Program-made: the position numbers and the translations under genes
The notes under the pieces: model-generated
Seen by the model: only the letters and a program-made list of their open reading frames with translations
Told to the model about the DNA's origin: nothing
Database searches by the model: none
In this document: positions 1-11,969 of the stretch, one piece after another
Position numbering within the stretch: the stretch's first letter is position 1
How the letters are laid out: the number at the start of each line of letters is the position of its first letter
Origin: Meghimatium bilineatum
Lineage: Eukaryota; Mollusca; Gastropoda; Stylommatophora; Philomycidae
DNA length: 64,000 bases
Reading direction: 5' to 3'
NCBI GenBank assembly: GCA_034231615.1
Contig: CM067304.1
Span: 17,411,944-17,475,943, forward strand

Positions 1-290
1 ATAATTCTACGTCTCAGAACAGGACACAACCGACTCCGCAGTCACATGTATACAAAGTTCAAGATTGGCAACACAGCCATGTGGACAGGCAGCACAGAGT
101 ACCAAAAATATACTTCAAGAGTGTTCTGAGCATGAAACGCTGAGGCAGACATATTGACCAGAGGAAACAACACTGGAATCAAAGCTCTATGGGACACTGT
201 ATGAACTACAAAAGACAGTGAGTTTTATTAAGGAGACAGAATTACAGATATAGACATGTTTCAAGTGAACGAAAGAAGAAGAAGAATTAC
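1..290 (+). mobile_element. 3' end fragment of RNase H-bearing LINE (family B)
   Basis: This is the sense-strand counterpart of the sequence found antisense at 60119-60410 and 60804-61095, with small changes. It covers the region encoding the post-RNase H Cys-rich segment and a 3' tail ending in GAA repeats. Frameshifts break the reading frame. Confidence 0.75.
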
Positions 291-299
291 CCGGTATAT

Positions 300-970
300 G
301 TTTATTCAGACGAAGATCTATAGATCATAAACATCAACTGTTTTTGTCCTTGTTCATTTTATTATCATTGTTTTTATCATCTTTTTTTAATAGTGGTAGG
401 TATTTGTAACACATATTTTCTATTATACTTTACTGTTTTTAATGTTATAAATCATAGTTGTATGCTTGTTTTTGGTTTTTTCATCACATTATTAAGTTTG
501 AAAGCCTACTTGATCACATGACTTTGTTGATAAACTACTTGATCACATGATCAACTGTAGAAGTTTTTATGGCCATATGATAACTTATGACATATCTGTC
601 ATCTTATACAGATTATTTTGTACAAAAAATACTCAGATATCAGTGAGTATGTCCATATTGACATTTATAATTTACATTTAGTAATATTTATACAGAATTT
701 TGGGTAAAAATACCAAATGTTAAAGGATATTTTGGGCTGAAATAGAGAATTAATCTTATGGAAGTTGAGAATTATAGCATGACCAACTTCAGATTCATAC
801 AGTGTCACAGAGTTTGGACTTCATTGTCTGTATATCACATGCCAGATTGGACATCCATAAATATTTTTGTATTATTACATTTCTACTTATAGTTTATTAT
901 TAGCTGTTGTCAATTTGTTATGTGTATATAAAGTATTAATATTTGAAAATGATCTCTTATAACATATTTA
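300..970. other. AT-rich intergenic DNA, no feature seen
   Basis: No coding signal, RNA gene or clear repeat boundary was recognised apart from short internal similarity around the two cttgatcacatgac segments near 510-550. Confidence 0.5.
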
Positions 971-973
971 GTG

Positions 974-1015
974 TTGACTTGGCCTAGTGGTTAGAGCATT
1001 GACAATGTTCCCTCT
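974..1015 (+). repeat. Possible truncated tRNA-derived SINE head
   Basis: The string tggcctagtggttagagca resembles a tRNA D-arm with an A box. No B box follows, so at most this is a fragment. Confidence 0.3.
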
Positions 1016-1349
1016 ACTTTTTTTAATGCGTGCGCATATTAGATGGCAGCTTGAGCAGCTATGAAATTGCATTTGCAAATAAACTCTGCAGGCAGTTTTT
1101 GGGGACCTTTTTTATAAGGTCAGCAGATCTTGACTATGTGTACAGTATTATTTTCTGTGTTGGTACTCTGGCGATATTTCAAGCTTTAAAGGAAACATTG
1201 CTGACAGGTAATCGATATGCTTGGTTGGTTGGTGATCCAACAGTCCATGGGCTCATGCCCTTTGACAAATTAATCAAGATATAAAAGGAATATTTCTCTG
1301 GACATGTTTTCTGTAGTTCGTGGGTATGGGTACATTTGCGTTTTGTTGT

Positions 1350-1960
1350 CATGTGACATATTATTTCCAGAATGTGATCTTCCTTAGGAATCTCCTGAAA
1401 TCCCAGTGGTCTCTGGCAACTTGTCCCACTTCCTCTAGCAACATGTCCTTGCATTTCTGAATATCTCTTATCCAATGACATCTTGGTCTGTCTCTGCCTC
1501 TGTTGCCTTCTATCGCCATCTCCAACAACACTCTTTCCATGCCATCGTGTCTCTTCACATGGCTGAAAAACCTAACTTCGAATTTAAAATGGTCTTTAAA
1601 AGCCAGCCTTCTTGTTGATTTTTCTATGCACATCTTGGTTGGTCTTTCTTGCTGTCCAAGGTACTCTCAGGTCTCTTCTATAGTTCTTGATTTTGAAGGC
1701 CTCTATTCTCTTGGCTGTAGTTTTATTTATTGTCCATGTTTCGCAGCCGTAGGTCATCACTAGAAATATGTAACAAACATACCTTAGTTTCAGTTTCTAC
1801 CCTGTGCCACAGTTTTTTCCGTTTTAATTTGGACATCACTATTGTTGTTCTCCTGATCTCAACTGCACAGTCTCCTTTGCTATTTATGTTAGCTCCTAGA
1901 TATTCGAAATTTGTTACACAATTTTGTTACATAAAATATTTGTGTGTACATAATTAATTA
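1350..1960 (-). mobile_element. RTE-type LINE 3' fragment (family A), C-terminal part of reverse transcriptase ORF
   Basis: On the - strand, frames read FEYLGANINSKGD, ETWTINKTTAKRIEAFKIK, YRRDLRVPWTARKTNQDV, then FFSHVKRHDGMERVLLE and a basic GNRGRDRPR segment. This is the post-catalytic C-terminal region of RTE/BovB-like LINEs. Several frameshifts are present. The 3' end near 1350 has the same terminal sequence as the copies at 2940-3030 and 27283-27460. Confidence 0.8.
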
Positions 1961-2108
1961 ATCTGTGTGTTCTAAATGTAATCCTTCTGCTAAATTTAAT
2001 TTGTTGTCATACATATGCCATTTAGCAGATTAGGAGAATGAAGTACACTGCATTATGGTTTACAGTTGGGTTCCAATATCTACACCCCTTGGCTCAATGC
2101 ATCAAACG

Positions 2109-2650
2109 TCAGTACAGCATTTGTGGGTACCTTGTTATTTTACCTCTCTGATCTTCTTGTTCGCATTTGAACATGTCTACACAGCAAGTCTGGTTGCTAT
2201 ATCTGAATGCTGCTATATCTGAAAGCTTGTCAGTGCTCCCATATAGATTTCTGTGGATATCTGTTTCTGTGGATGAGTGCATCTCCCTTAACTGGTTTAG
2301 TGTAATGCAGTCCTGTAGGATATATTCTGCTGTCTGTGCTGCCTGCCCACATGGACACATATGTGATAGAACAAGACTTAGTCTATTTAAGTGGCTGCCT
2401 AACCTGTTGTGTCCTATCCTGTTGTGTCCTATCCAGAAGATGATAGCTTGCTCAGCTCTGTCAAGATAGTGAAAGTTTTCTTATGGGATTTTCCTAATAG
2501 CTTTGATGAGAGTCCTCTTTTTGTCCTCTTAATAGCACTGTAACGAAGGTGATTTCTTGGTCTTTTTGTCCCTGTGTTGTTCCATCTTTTTCTGGCATAT
2601 CTGCCTCTTCATTTCCTGGTACGTCACACTGGGATGGTATTCACTGTAGG
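2109..2650 (-). mobile_element. LINE family B fragment, RNase H end and Cys-rich tail
   Basis: Antisense remains of the RNase H motif (CDVPGNEEAD, compare HCGIPGNEKAD in the copies near 60.6 kb), followed by the downstream Cys/His segment (CPCGQAAQTAEYILQDC). Stops and frameshifts make it non-functional. Confidence 0.8.
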
Positions 2651-2939
2651 ACTACCCTTCTTTCCTCTCTGATTAGATAGGATGTCTCAAAAAGAAGCAA
2701 AGTTAAGTCCTCAACATTCTCGTGCATTGAAAAAAAGACAACTGAGATGAAGCTTTTAAAAAACTCACAAGGTCCATGATTAATGCACACCAAGGCAATA
2801 AAATGCAGATTTGATAAACAAATTAACACTCATGAACAACATAATGCTATATGGAAAATATCAATGCAAATTTTCAAGTAATTATTTTTTAGAGAGATAA
2901 ATTAGAAACATGCCTATTCATGAGAATATGAATGAACTA

Positions 2940-3030
2940 TAGCTTCAAGAGATAGCTGGAGAATTCAAGAGATTCATAGGAAAGACTACGTTCTGGAAAG
3001 AATATGTCACTTGATGATGATGAAAGTAAA
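2940..3030 (+). mobile_element. Short 3' tail of LINE family A
   Basis: About 90 bp matching the 3' terminus of the family A copy at 1350, ending in a gatgatgatg tail, as expected for a severely 5'-truncated RTE insertion. Confidence 0.6.
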
Positions 3031-3940
3031 GTTTGCCATTGATGTGTATGTGTATTGATGGTGTTAGGCCCATATTTTTCATTGGCCCAGCATACCTGGG
3101 GATGAAGTGGTCAGCAGCACACCTGCTGTCTTTACTTTCCCAGAATATCCGATATCCATTTTCTTAGGCTGGGTCAATCTAGGAGTCATTGGTGATTTAA
3201 AAATATTTTCAATCACCCGTTGATCACCAGAACAGGAAGCCAGTTCACTGACAACTGAACTACCATCTCCAATTGCAACATGAAAATAACACCAAGCCCA
3301 GATCAGGTAACAGTAGATGTGCTGGTAAAATTAGGAGAAGATAGCCAGCTTACAATTCTGAATATCACCAACACTACATTGAACAGTGGTACATAGCCTT
3401 AGGTATGAAATACTACAAATATAATTTCCTTACTACAAAAAAGTGCAAATCACTTGATTGAATCAGTAACTCTTGACTTGACATCTTGCATTTGCCAGCA
3501 TGGTGCATTTATGACTTTGGATATCTCATTTTGCTAATAATGTTCTGTGCCCTGAACACAGACTCTATTTGACATATGCATGTACTATTTATGATTTGTT
3601 TGATTGTCACACTGACATTATGATATAAAATTAGTTGACAACAACCATGAAAAACATCCTGAAAATGCTTAACAATATTAGGTTTAATATTTAGTTTTGA
3701 TTTGTATAGCTCTGCTTGAACACAAATAAATTCAACCTACCGGTATTTTCTAGTAGCATTTTTGTCATTCCTTTGTTGATCAACATTTTTGTTAACTTTA
3801 TAATTTTGTTCACAGTTTGAGCTGATAGAATCATTCTTTGACCTGCAACATTCTGATGGATTTACTGAGTGGGTGCAGGTTGCAAGACAGCAGATATGTT
3901 TTCATTCTTCTTCTCCTGTGATAAATTATTATACATCCAG
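3030..3940. other. Intergenic DNA, no feature seen
   Basis: Only short unsupported ORFs and no recognised repeat. A motif of the form ccatatttttcattggcccag near 3070 was not seen elsewhere. Confidence 0.4.
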
Positions 3941-3944
3941 TTAA

Positions 3945-4200
3945 TGGGGATCTCCCTAGTGTAGTGGTTAAGCTGTTCGCTTTGTGTTCAAGAGGTCATG
4001 AGTTCGAATCCAGCTACGTCGTCTTGTTTACAAAGTAGATTTTTTCAGAGATCCCTGTGGATTATCACTTGAAGCTATGGAGTTACGTGCTACGAGTGGT
4101 ACTTTCGGCAGGCGAGTGCCACTTCGTTGGGAGTGACATGGTACATATGGGAAACTGAGTACAGTGAAGTCAATCCTCTACAACTTTTGACTTTTTTGAC
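3945..4200 (+). repeat. tRNA-derived SINE, near full length
   Basis: A tRNA-like head with A box (tagtgtagtggttaagc) and B box (gagttcgaatcc), spaced as in a Pol III promoter, is followed by an unrelated body ending agtcaatcctctacaactttt. The same 3' body end recurs at 48885-48955, showing that it is a dispersed element and not a tRNA gene. Confidence 0.75.
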
Positions 4201-4309
4201 ACCCAGTTCAATTATTATACACCCAGTTAAATGTTAGTCATGCATAAAGTGGTTTGTTTTGCAGAGAAGCTCCTGTGGTCCAGGCTGCTACTCTATGAGT
4301 TGAACCAGT

Positions 4310-4612
4310 CCGTTCTAATGGCACCAAACTGCTTGACAACTAGAGTAAACAGGTTTTTCTGTACTTGACTAACTGCATCTCTAAAAAAAAGATGAGATTT
4401 GTCAAGACATTCCACCTGTACTCAAGTCACTGAGAACAAACAAATCAAGACACGGACTATTACAGCAACAATGAATATCCTGTACAAATATTGAAGCATC
4501 CTCAGGAACACAAACATATAACATCCGTATTCGTACTACAAGAGCCAATAGGTCTTCTTGTAACATAAATAACATAGAGACAGTACAATTTTGCTTCAAA
4601 TAATTGCTTATA
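4310..4612 (-). repeat. Partial copy of the palindromic tRNA-like element
   Basis: Antisense copy of the right arm and loop of the element at 4613-5198, abutting it directly. Confidence 0.65.
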
Positions 4613-5198
4613 CAAGTAAGAAGCAAGAGGATAAATTAAAAATTCTTGAGACTAACAGGAATTGAACCAGTCCATTCTAACGGCACCGAATCACCTGGCA
4701 ACTAGAGTAAACAGGTTTTCTGTACTTGGATAACCACATCTCAAAAAAACGATTCAATTTTGTCAAGACATTCAAACTGTGCACTTAAGTCACTGAAAAT
4801 GGGCCATTCGAGACAAGGACTATCACAACAACAACAAACATCCTGTACAAATGTTATTCATATTACTATATGTTATTTATGTTTACTAGAAGACCTATTG
4901 GCCCTTGTAGTACGAATACGGAAGTTATATGTTTTTGTTACTGAGGATACTTCAATATTTGCACAGGATGTTCGTTGTTGTTCTGATAGTCCTTGTCTTG
5001 ATTGGTCCGTTCTCAGTGACTTGAGTGCACAATTTGAATGTCTTGACAAAATCGCATCTTTTTTTTGGAGATGCGGTTAGTCAAGTATGGAAAAACCTGT
5101 TTACTCTAGTTCCCAGATGATGCGGTGCCATTAGAACAGACTGGTTCAATTCCCGTTAGTCTCAAGAATTTTTACTTTATCCTCTTGCTTCCTACTTG
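4613..5198. repeat. Palindromic (fold-back) element with tRNA-like ends
   Basis: Left arm 4613-4852 and right arm 4957-5198 are inverted copies of about 240 bp separated by a loop of about 100 bp. The right arm ends with a tRNA-like segment: a B-box-like ggttcaattcc in a T-arm, and gagat/gtctc able to pair as an acceptor stem. A related antisense-plus-sense arrangement occurs at 19085-19440, so the inverted structure may belong to the element itself. Confidence 0.7.
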
Positions 5199-5204
5199 AA
5201 TTTA

Positions 5205-6130
5205 CTTATAGCTGCCACTTTGTGAGCAGCAAATCTTGGACAGTCCTGTAGCATGTATTCTGGAATTTGTTATTGTTCCACAGATGCAGGCCACAGAGTC
5301 ACCGATGTGTTGTATAAGGTTGGGGATTTCCTAAATTAAAAAAAAAGTGTATTTGACATCCATACTACATGGACATAACCATTTAGATGGGTGTTAAGTT
5401 AAGCAAAATGTAGGTAACTATCTTTTAAACTGACATTTTGTTGCCACATGAATTTGCACATATATGACTGGGGCATCTGTCGATGAGTGAGATTCTGTCA
5501 GATCAGTGACATTAGTTTTAAAATGTGTTTCGTGTCAACACCATCCCTTTAAGGTCATACCTTGTAGAATTTTCATATCAAAGCTTAACATCTTTAAGGG
5601 TCATACCTTGTAGAATTTTCATATCAAAGCTTAACATCCCATTTGGGGGTCATACCTTGTAGGATGGGTGTTAACCATGTGGTTCTCCAGTATATCTTTA
5701 CTGCTGAAGGTCTCATGTTAACGAAGAAAAAACCCTTAGAAAGTGATATTTTTTAATGTATTGTTTAGTTTCAGCTGAAAAACCATGATCAAGTGTATAG
5801 GGCCTATGTGCTCTAATCCATGTCTCAATAAATTCCTCCATGTAGCTGCTGACAGTTCCAGTTATATGCTGATTTATCAGTCTCATGTATATCTACTACC
5901 AGTAGGTTTCTCTGTGGCTGTTTCAATCTTAACACCGATTTTATGCAGTCTTCAGAGTGATAAATACTATATTAAGTAATAATGTTATTGTTATAGCCTA
6001 TACTAACTATCAAATAGAAAAACTAATGTAAAAATAAATAACAGTAAGTAAAGGAATAAGGACTGTTTCCACATTCTGGTCCAAAAGTAACCTTTTTAAA
6101 GAAATGAATCCCTATCAAGGCCAACTCCTT
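5205..6130. repeat. Intergenic DNA with a three-copy tandem repeat at 5540-5680
   Basis: The phrase ggtcataccttgtagaatt recurs about every 45 bp with the same following text (atatcaaagcttaacat), three times. The rest holds nothing recognised; the ORF near 5785 has no family resemblance. Confidence 0.6.
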
Positions 6131-6500
6131 GAAGTTGAGATGGGGCTTAGTCCAGCCAACAGAGACTGGAAAATAAATTTTATTAGGCCAACCCAATATC
6201 GAGCAGGATCACAGTTGAGCAGGTTATTATTTTCTGCATCAGAACTGGACACGGACTAAACACCCACTTAAATAGACTGGTTCCATCACCTCTGTATCCA
6301 TGTGTGGAGGCAGCACAGACCGAGGAACATATCCCGTAAGAACTGCATTATACTAAACCTGCTAAGGGAGGAAAATTAACCCACAGAGACAGATATCCAC
6401 AGAAAGCTGTATGGGAGCACTGAGGAGCTTTCAAATACAGCATTATTTATCAAGAAAACTGGACGCTGTGTAGACATGTCAAACTTTGAACAAGAAGAAG
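6130..6500 (+). mobile_element. LINE family B 3' fragment
   Basis: Sense copy of the 3' part, including the segment equivalent to CPCGQAAQTAEYILQDC and the tail atgtcaaactttgaac followed by GAA repeats, as at 2109-2400, 29395-29590 and 31330-31505. Frame broken. Confidence 0.7.
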
Positions 6501-6649
6501 AAGAAGAAAGAAACAAATACAAATGAAAAAAAAACAGACTATGATCTGTTGATATCTTGGGAGGTGATGTATTGCATTAGGTTTGACTTCCACTTCCATT
6601 TGCAATAACAGTACATTACTAACAGTAATACTGAGTACTAACTACATAG

Positions 6650-9345
6650 TAACATCAATCAATCAAGTGCCATGCCGATTGACGATCATTCTTCTCCACA
6701 ACTCTCTGTCTCTTGTGTTGTAAATTAGTTCAGTTGTTGACTTCTTTTTGTGTCACAGTGACAACCAATCCAGAAATTTGTCTTGTTGTCTTCCTCTTTC
6801 TCTTCTCCTCTTGATTTTTTTGGTGGTTACTAAATGTTCAAGTTTTACTTTCCTCATTACATGCTCTAACAATCTTGATCTCTGTTTCTAATTTTTGCTA
6901 TAATTTGTCACTTTACTCCAGCATCACCGAGAACTTTTACATTAGTTTTCTTGGCTGTCCATGGAATTTGCATCATTCTTTTTAAAAACCACATCTAGTT
7001 GCCCCCAGCTTATCTTGGGCACTTTTGTTTACTGTCCATGCTTTGCTTCCATAAAGAAGGATTGGTTCAAGATTCATCTTAGCATTTAAACTTGTGTATG
7101 CATTGATAATTACTCCAATGCATAGAATGTTTCTAATTTTTTAAAATGTTGATTCGGCCTGTGCTATCCTGTTCTTAATCTCATTGGAGTACCGACCATC
7201 TGATGTTAAAATGGTACCAAGATACTTCACTGTATTCGCTTGATTTAATTTTGTATATAATACTGCATTTTGGTGGCATGTATTTCTATGAAACAACCAT
7301 TACCCATACTTCTGTTTTCTTCTTGTTTAGACTGATACCTTTGTTTTCACTTTTTTTGTACTACTATGTCTAACATGGCTTGAAGTTCTTGTTCGCTTCC
7401 TGCAATCAGAACTGTATCGTCAGCATTTCTTAGACTATTCAGATTATAATGTTCAACTTATATTCCTGGCATGCTTTCTATGTTTTGCATAATATTCTCT
7501 TTATACATGAAAGAAAAGATCTGGTGACATTGCACATCCTTGTCGGACACCCATCTCTATCTTTTTAAATTCCCCTACATTACTGTCAACTTTCATCACA
7601 ACTGTTTGTTACCAATACATATTTCTTACTATCTTTAGATCTTTCCCATCAACATTGTTTTTCTAACATTTTTATCATTTCTGAATGCTTCACCTTATGA
7701 AATGCTTTAATATAATCTATGAAGCACAAGTACTGATAATTTTGTACTTCTATTGCTCTCTCCATCAATGTTCATATTATATGATGATGTTCGTCCGTCG
7801 TGATCGACGATGACCAAAAACTCAACCATAATAATAATAACAATAGATAATAAAAGTTAATAGTGCGTTTTTAAATGACTAGCAAGTCCAATGCGCGCAC
7901 AAAATGTTCTTTTACAGAATTGACAACAATAGAAGGTATCTGTGTGAGGTTGAGATGTTTTGATCATATTATATATAGGGCATTTGATGTGCATATTCCG
8001 TCCACACATCCACATTGCTCTTCTGCAATTTCTGGTTTTAATATTCATCTCATGATTATGAAGTAGGATCTTGGTCATCTAAGGATGATTGTTCTATGGT
8101 CTTCACATTCTACTGCACCAGGTTTCTTTGGTAAGGCTATGAATATTGATTGCAATAAATCAGATGAAATTTTGCCGCTGTTATAGATGTCATTTAGCAT
8201 TTTGGTAATTATTTATTTGCCATACTCCCCCAGCACTTCTAATTCTTCCTTTGTAATATTATCTATTTCAGGAGATTTATTGTATTTCAGGTGGTGTATA
8301 GCTTCTTCTACCTCTGCAGTTAATATACAGGGGCCTTCGTTGTCATACTGTATGTTTGTTTCATGTCTGCTATCTTTGTAAAGTTTCTTAATGTATTCTT
8401 CCCATCTGTGTATGATTTCATTTTCTCCTATTAATATATGCCCTTGCTTTGACTTCATGCACTGAGTCTTGTAAACTTTCTGTTAATTCATTTATTTATT
8501 TATGTGTGCCCCTTGTATTTCCAGGATGATATTTTTCTATTTTGCATCTAAGCATTCTTCCATAGCTATATTGAATTTATGTTTAAATTCTTTGTTTATC
8601 TTGTCCTATTCTGTAATGTTAGCCTTCAGATTTCATCTTTGTTCCATCAACTTTAAGATATCTTCTGTTATCTGCCTTTCTTTGCTAGCCATTTTTAAGT
8701 GGTAGGATCTCTACAGATATATAGATTCTTTTAACATCATCCACTGTTCATTGATGGTTTATATTTTCTCAATGACATTGTACCTGTTTTGTATTGTTAT
8801 ATTGTACTGTGTTTGTAAATCTTTATTCTTTATTAACAGATTTACATCTTGGGTATTATCTTTTCTGGTAGTTTTTAATCTTTTTAATCGGATGCTTAAC
8901 TTTCCCACAACAGGTGCATGGTCGCTATTACAATCTGGACTTTAGGTGTGTTTTGACAGATGTCAATGTGTTTTTGAATCTTTTATTGACCATAATATAA
9001 TCGATATGGTTGTTTTTCATGTTACCTGGGAATTTCCATGTCCAGAGTTGACTTGGATGTTGATAGAACCATGTATTTCCTATTATCATGTTATTACCTC
9101 TGCCCCAGTCCACTAATATCTCACCTCTTTTATTTCTGATGCCTAAGCCAAATCTAACAGTGACATCAATCAATTTTGATCTTGCCCCACATTTGTGTTT
9201 CAATCTCCCATCACAATGTTTACCTCATGATGCTTGCATTGTCTCATAGCTGTGTTTAAATCTTTGTAGAATTGTTGTAGGCCTATGTCTTCATCTGAAC
9301 TTTCTGATATTTGTGCATGTACTAGCAACATAGGAGTCTACTAAG
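6650..9345 (-). mobile_element. RTE-type LINE, antisense, with endonuclease and reverse transcriptase remains
   Basis: Read on the - strand from 9345: APE-type endonuclease (VNIVMGDWN-like, then GRGNNMIIGNTWF, TWKFPG and HIDYIMVNKRF), then RT start (EEAIHHLKYNKSPEIDNI), PKKPGAVECEDHRT, FIDYIKAFHKV (motif A region), RNADDTVLIAGSEQEL (catalytic ADD) and a 3' end in ttgattgattg repeats near 6650. Many frameshifts and stops; dead. Between the PKKPG and motif A segments it is interrupted by a 3' piece of another LINE (7783-8080). Confidence 0.8.
7783..8080 (-). mobile_element. LINE family C 3' end with C2H2 zinc finger, nested in another LINE
   Basis: The - strand encodes FYCCQFCKRTF and ARIGLASHLKTH, a C2H2 finger that closes the ORF of this LINE family, followed by a 3' UTR ending in cgacggacgaacatcatcat. 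The copy at 10040-10865 has the same 3' UTR. It lies inside the RTE-type LINE at 6650-9345, so it inserted later or joined by rearrangement. Confidence 0.7.
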
Positions 9346-10040
9346 ATTGTATAAATAACCAAAATATCAGAGGATGTCCAACAAAATGGAAAGTCCCGCA
9401 GTAACCAGACAAATAAGAGGTAAATACGAAGTTACATACACAGGTTACTGAAGATAACTATCAATATAAACTAATCAGAAATAACAATAACACATAGAAC
9501 AAAGACAATTATCGAAGTGTCTGTCCTATTGCGACCTTTGTCAAGAAACAAAAACCAACTAAGACAACATAACAGTATTAAAAAACTGTTAAAAAACAGC
9601 CAAAACCTAGACAATGCCTTCCTTACAAAAGGCCATTGCCCAAGTTGCGGTTTTCGTGCATCATTTAGATACGGTGCAGAATTACGCGTTCAATATTGAC
9701 AGACAGAAATGATGAGATGAAAACCCAAAGTATAAGATTAAAAATGCAAAAATTAATAAATGGGACACCAATTCGCGATGACAAGAATGGGGGGGGGGGG
9801 GGGGAGGAGTAGGGGCAGTAGATAAAAGGGGAAAGGATAGAGAAATAAATTAGTACGCAGGGGGGGGGGGCTACAAATAGATATGGAGAACATAGAAATG
9901 TGCAAGGAAGAGTAGCAATTTATAGCATGTGGGATAGACTTAGTCAAAAGACACATATCAACAAACAATCACACAACTAAACGAATATACATACACGTTC
10001 CATTTGAATAAACATAAATACCTAAATATACATGCACATA
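9345..10040. repeat. Repeat-like intergenic DNA related to 30185-30300, with poly-G tracts
   Basis: The first 100 bases (ataaccaaaatatcagagga and following) match the left part of the fold-back at 30185. Near 9500-9545, antisense, lies a degenerate hammerhead-like motif. Two G tracts of 10 or more occur at about 9790 and 9860. The ORF at 9517 has no family resemblance. Confidence 0.5.
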
Positions 10041-10865
10041 TGATGATGATGTTTGTCCGTCGTAATCGACGATGACCAAAAAACTCAACAATAATAATAA
10101 TAACAATAAATAATAAAAGTTAATAGTGCGTTTTTAAATGACTAGCAAGTCCAATGCGTGCATAAAATGTTTTTTTGTTGTTGCAGAATTGACAACAATA
10201 GAGGGTATCTGTGTGAGGTTGAGATGTTTTTTTCTTTTCTACGTGTCCGCTTTTGTCTTGCAGTTTCTTGTCTGAATTCTTCCGCCGCTAGTGCTCCCGT
10301 TCTAATGCTGTTCTATGCTGAGTTCTCCATACGCACAAGATGGCATGCCCAGCGTGCTTGCGCCTTCATAAGTATTGTGTGGATGCTTATTGAGGTTGAT
10401 TTTTCCAAGACCTCGTAGTCTGGTACTTTGTCCCACCAATGGATGTTTAGTAATTTACGTAGGCAGGTAAGATGGAAATGATTTAATTTTCTTGCATGTC
10501 TAGCATACACTGTCCACGTTTCGCAGGCGTATAGTAGGTTTGCTATAACAGCAGAATGATATACTTGTAGTTTGGTGGTTGTTCTTATACCTCTTCTGTC
10601 CCATACATTGTTGCGTAATCTGCCAAATACAGCACTAGCTTTTGCCAGTCTATTGTTAATTTCCACATCAATGTTGACATCGCGAGAGAGAGTGCTTCCA
10701 ATGTAAGTAAAATTGTCGACTACCTGCAGTTTTTCCTGATTGACGATGATGGAGGGAGCAGTATTTTGGCTATTTGATGTTGCTTGGTGCATGACTTCTG
10801 TTTTTTGGTGTTAATAGTGAGACCAAAGTTGTTGCAGGCCTGTGAGAAGCGGTCAATGGTGCTCT
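10040..10865 (-). mobile_element. LINE family C 3' fragment, RT C-terminal half
   Basis: Open for 159 codons on the - strand: FTYIGSTLSRDVNIDVEIN, RLAKASAVFGRLRNNVW, LLYACETWTVYARHARKLN and CLRKLLNIHWWDKVPDYEVL, the common C-terminal signature of a widespread animal LINE group. Beyond it the frame breaks before the zinc-finger end. The 3' UTR matches 7783-7860. Confidence 0.85.
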
Positions 10866-11037
10866 ATGCACATATACATACAAATATATACACATATATG
10901 AAAAAGTACATACTTATCTACATGTGAATACACACACATACATGTGTATAGGTGCTTATATACACAAAAATATTTATATATATACATACATATACACACA
11001 CACACATATATATATATATAGAGAGAGAGAGAGAAAG

Positions 11038-11077
<40 letters not shown>

Positions 11078-11245
11078 CTATATATATACACACACACATG
11101 TATGCAAATACAAGTATACTAGGAACAAGTATATATCTAACAAAAATATACATACACAAACAAGTCTACTAGAAACACACAAATAAGTATATATCTAACA
11201 AGATCAATGCATAGATGTAAGAAAGATAACCATGTTATTATTATT
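10860..11245. repeat. TA/CA-rich simple sequence block
   Basis: Long (ta)n, (ca)n and (ga)n tracts, the longest (ta)n at about 11040-11075, bordered by aagcctata and ataggcta as an inverted pair. ORFs here are simple-repeat artefacts. Confidence 0.85.
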
Positions 11246-11292
11246 AAGAGAATCAAAGCCGATAAAATGAGTGTATCGGCTTTGATTCTCTT
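11246..11292. repeat. Perfect 19-bp hairpin
   Basis: Arms 11246-11264 and 11274-11292 are exact reverse complements with a 9-base loop. They may be the centre of a decayed fold-back element; no partner was found in the window. Confidence 0.7.
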
Positions 11293-11510
11293 TACTCCAC
11301 TTCTTCCGTCTTCAACTATTCCGATGTACTATCGTTTTCAACAACAAATCATTGCAAGTTTTCGTCGTTTAACTATTGGAAGTAGTGATTCTTTTAGTCT
11401 TATACGCATTTCTATTTTATTTCGTAGGTAGACATTTGTCTTATTCTCTTTATAATAATGTATTATTGTTATAAGCATACGACAATTTAAATTTGAACTG
11501 CACTTGATAT

Positions 11511-11885
11511 CATCATCATTAAGTGCCGTCTCCGCAACGAAGGTTGGCTGCAACGTATCTCCAACATCTCCTGTCTCTTGTATTGGTGGTGCACTCTGCT
11601 AGACTGTAACCTGTCCATCGTGTGATGTTACTCTCCCACTTGTATCTCTGTCTATCTCTTGCTCTCTTCCCTTTGACTTTACCCTCAAGTAAGGTCTTCA
11701 ATAGGGTGTCATGTCTTTTAATGTGTCCAAAGTATTTTATTTGCCTGATCTTTATTTCTCTTAGTAGTTCTTTCTTTATATTAAGTGTCTTTAGCACCTC
11801 TTTATTTGTTTTCTTCTCTTTCCATGATGCTCTCCCTATTCTTCTATATACCCACATCTCAAAGGCATCAATTTTGTCTTCTAAT
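11511..11885 (-). mobile_element. RTE LINE 3' fragment (family D), 85 bp upstream of MIF ATG
   Basis: Antisense open frame of 112 codons: MWVYRRIGRASWKEKKTNK, EIKIRQIKYFGHIKRHDTLL, KGKRARDRQRYKWE and the C-terminus WRYVAANLRCGD, closely matching the + strand copy at 22741-23175 and the BovB-like RTE C-terminus in general. The 3' end is a gat repeat. Possible short target duplication atatcaa at both ends. Confidence 0.85.
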
Positions 11886-11969
11886 TGATATAAATATTAC
11901 TAAAACTTTGACATTTGGCATTTAATGTATCGAAAACCTGGTCAGTTCTGCAGACGCTGAACACGCAAA

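Noticed and set aside
3948..4025. tRNA gene
   Set aside because: A and B boxes are present, but the sequence continues into a repeated SINE body and the cloverleaf is imperfect.
7857..8078. Zinc-finger gene
   Set aside because: The C2H2 finger is the C-terminal end of a LINE ORF; the 3' UTR matches the other LINE C copy at 10040.
10974..11159. Hydrophobic Tyr/Ile-rich small protein
   Set aside because: Product of (ta)n and (ca)n microsatellites.
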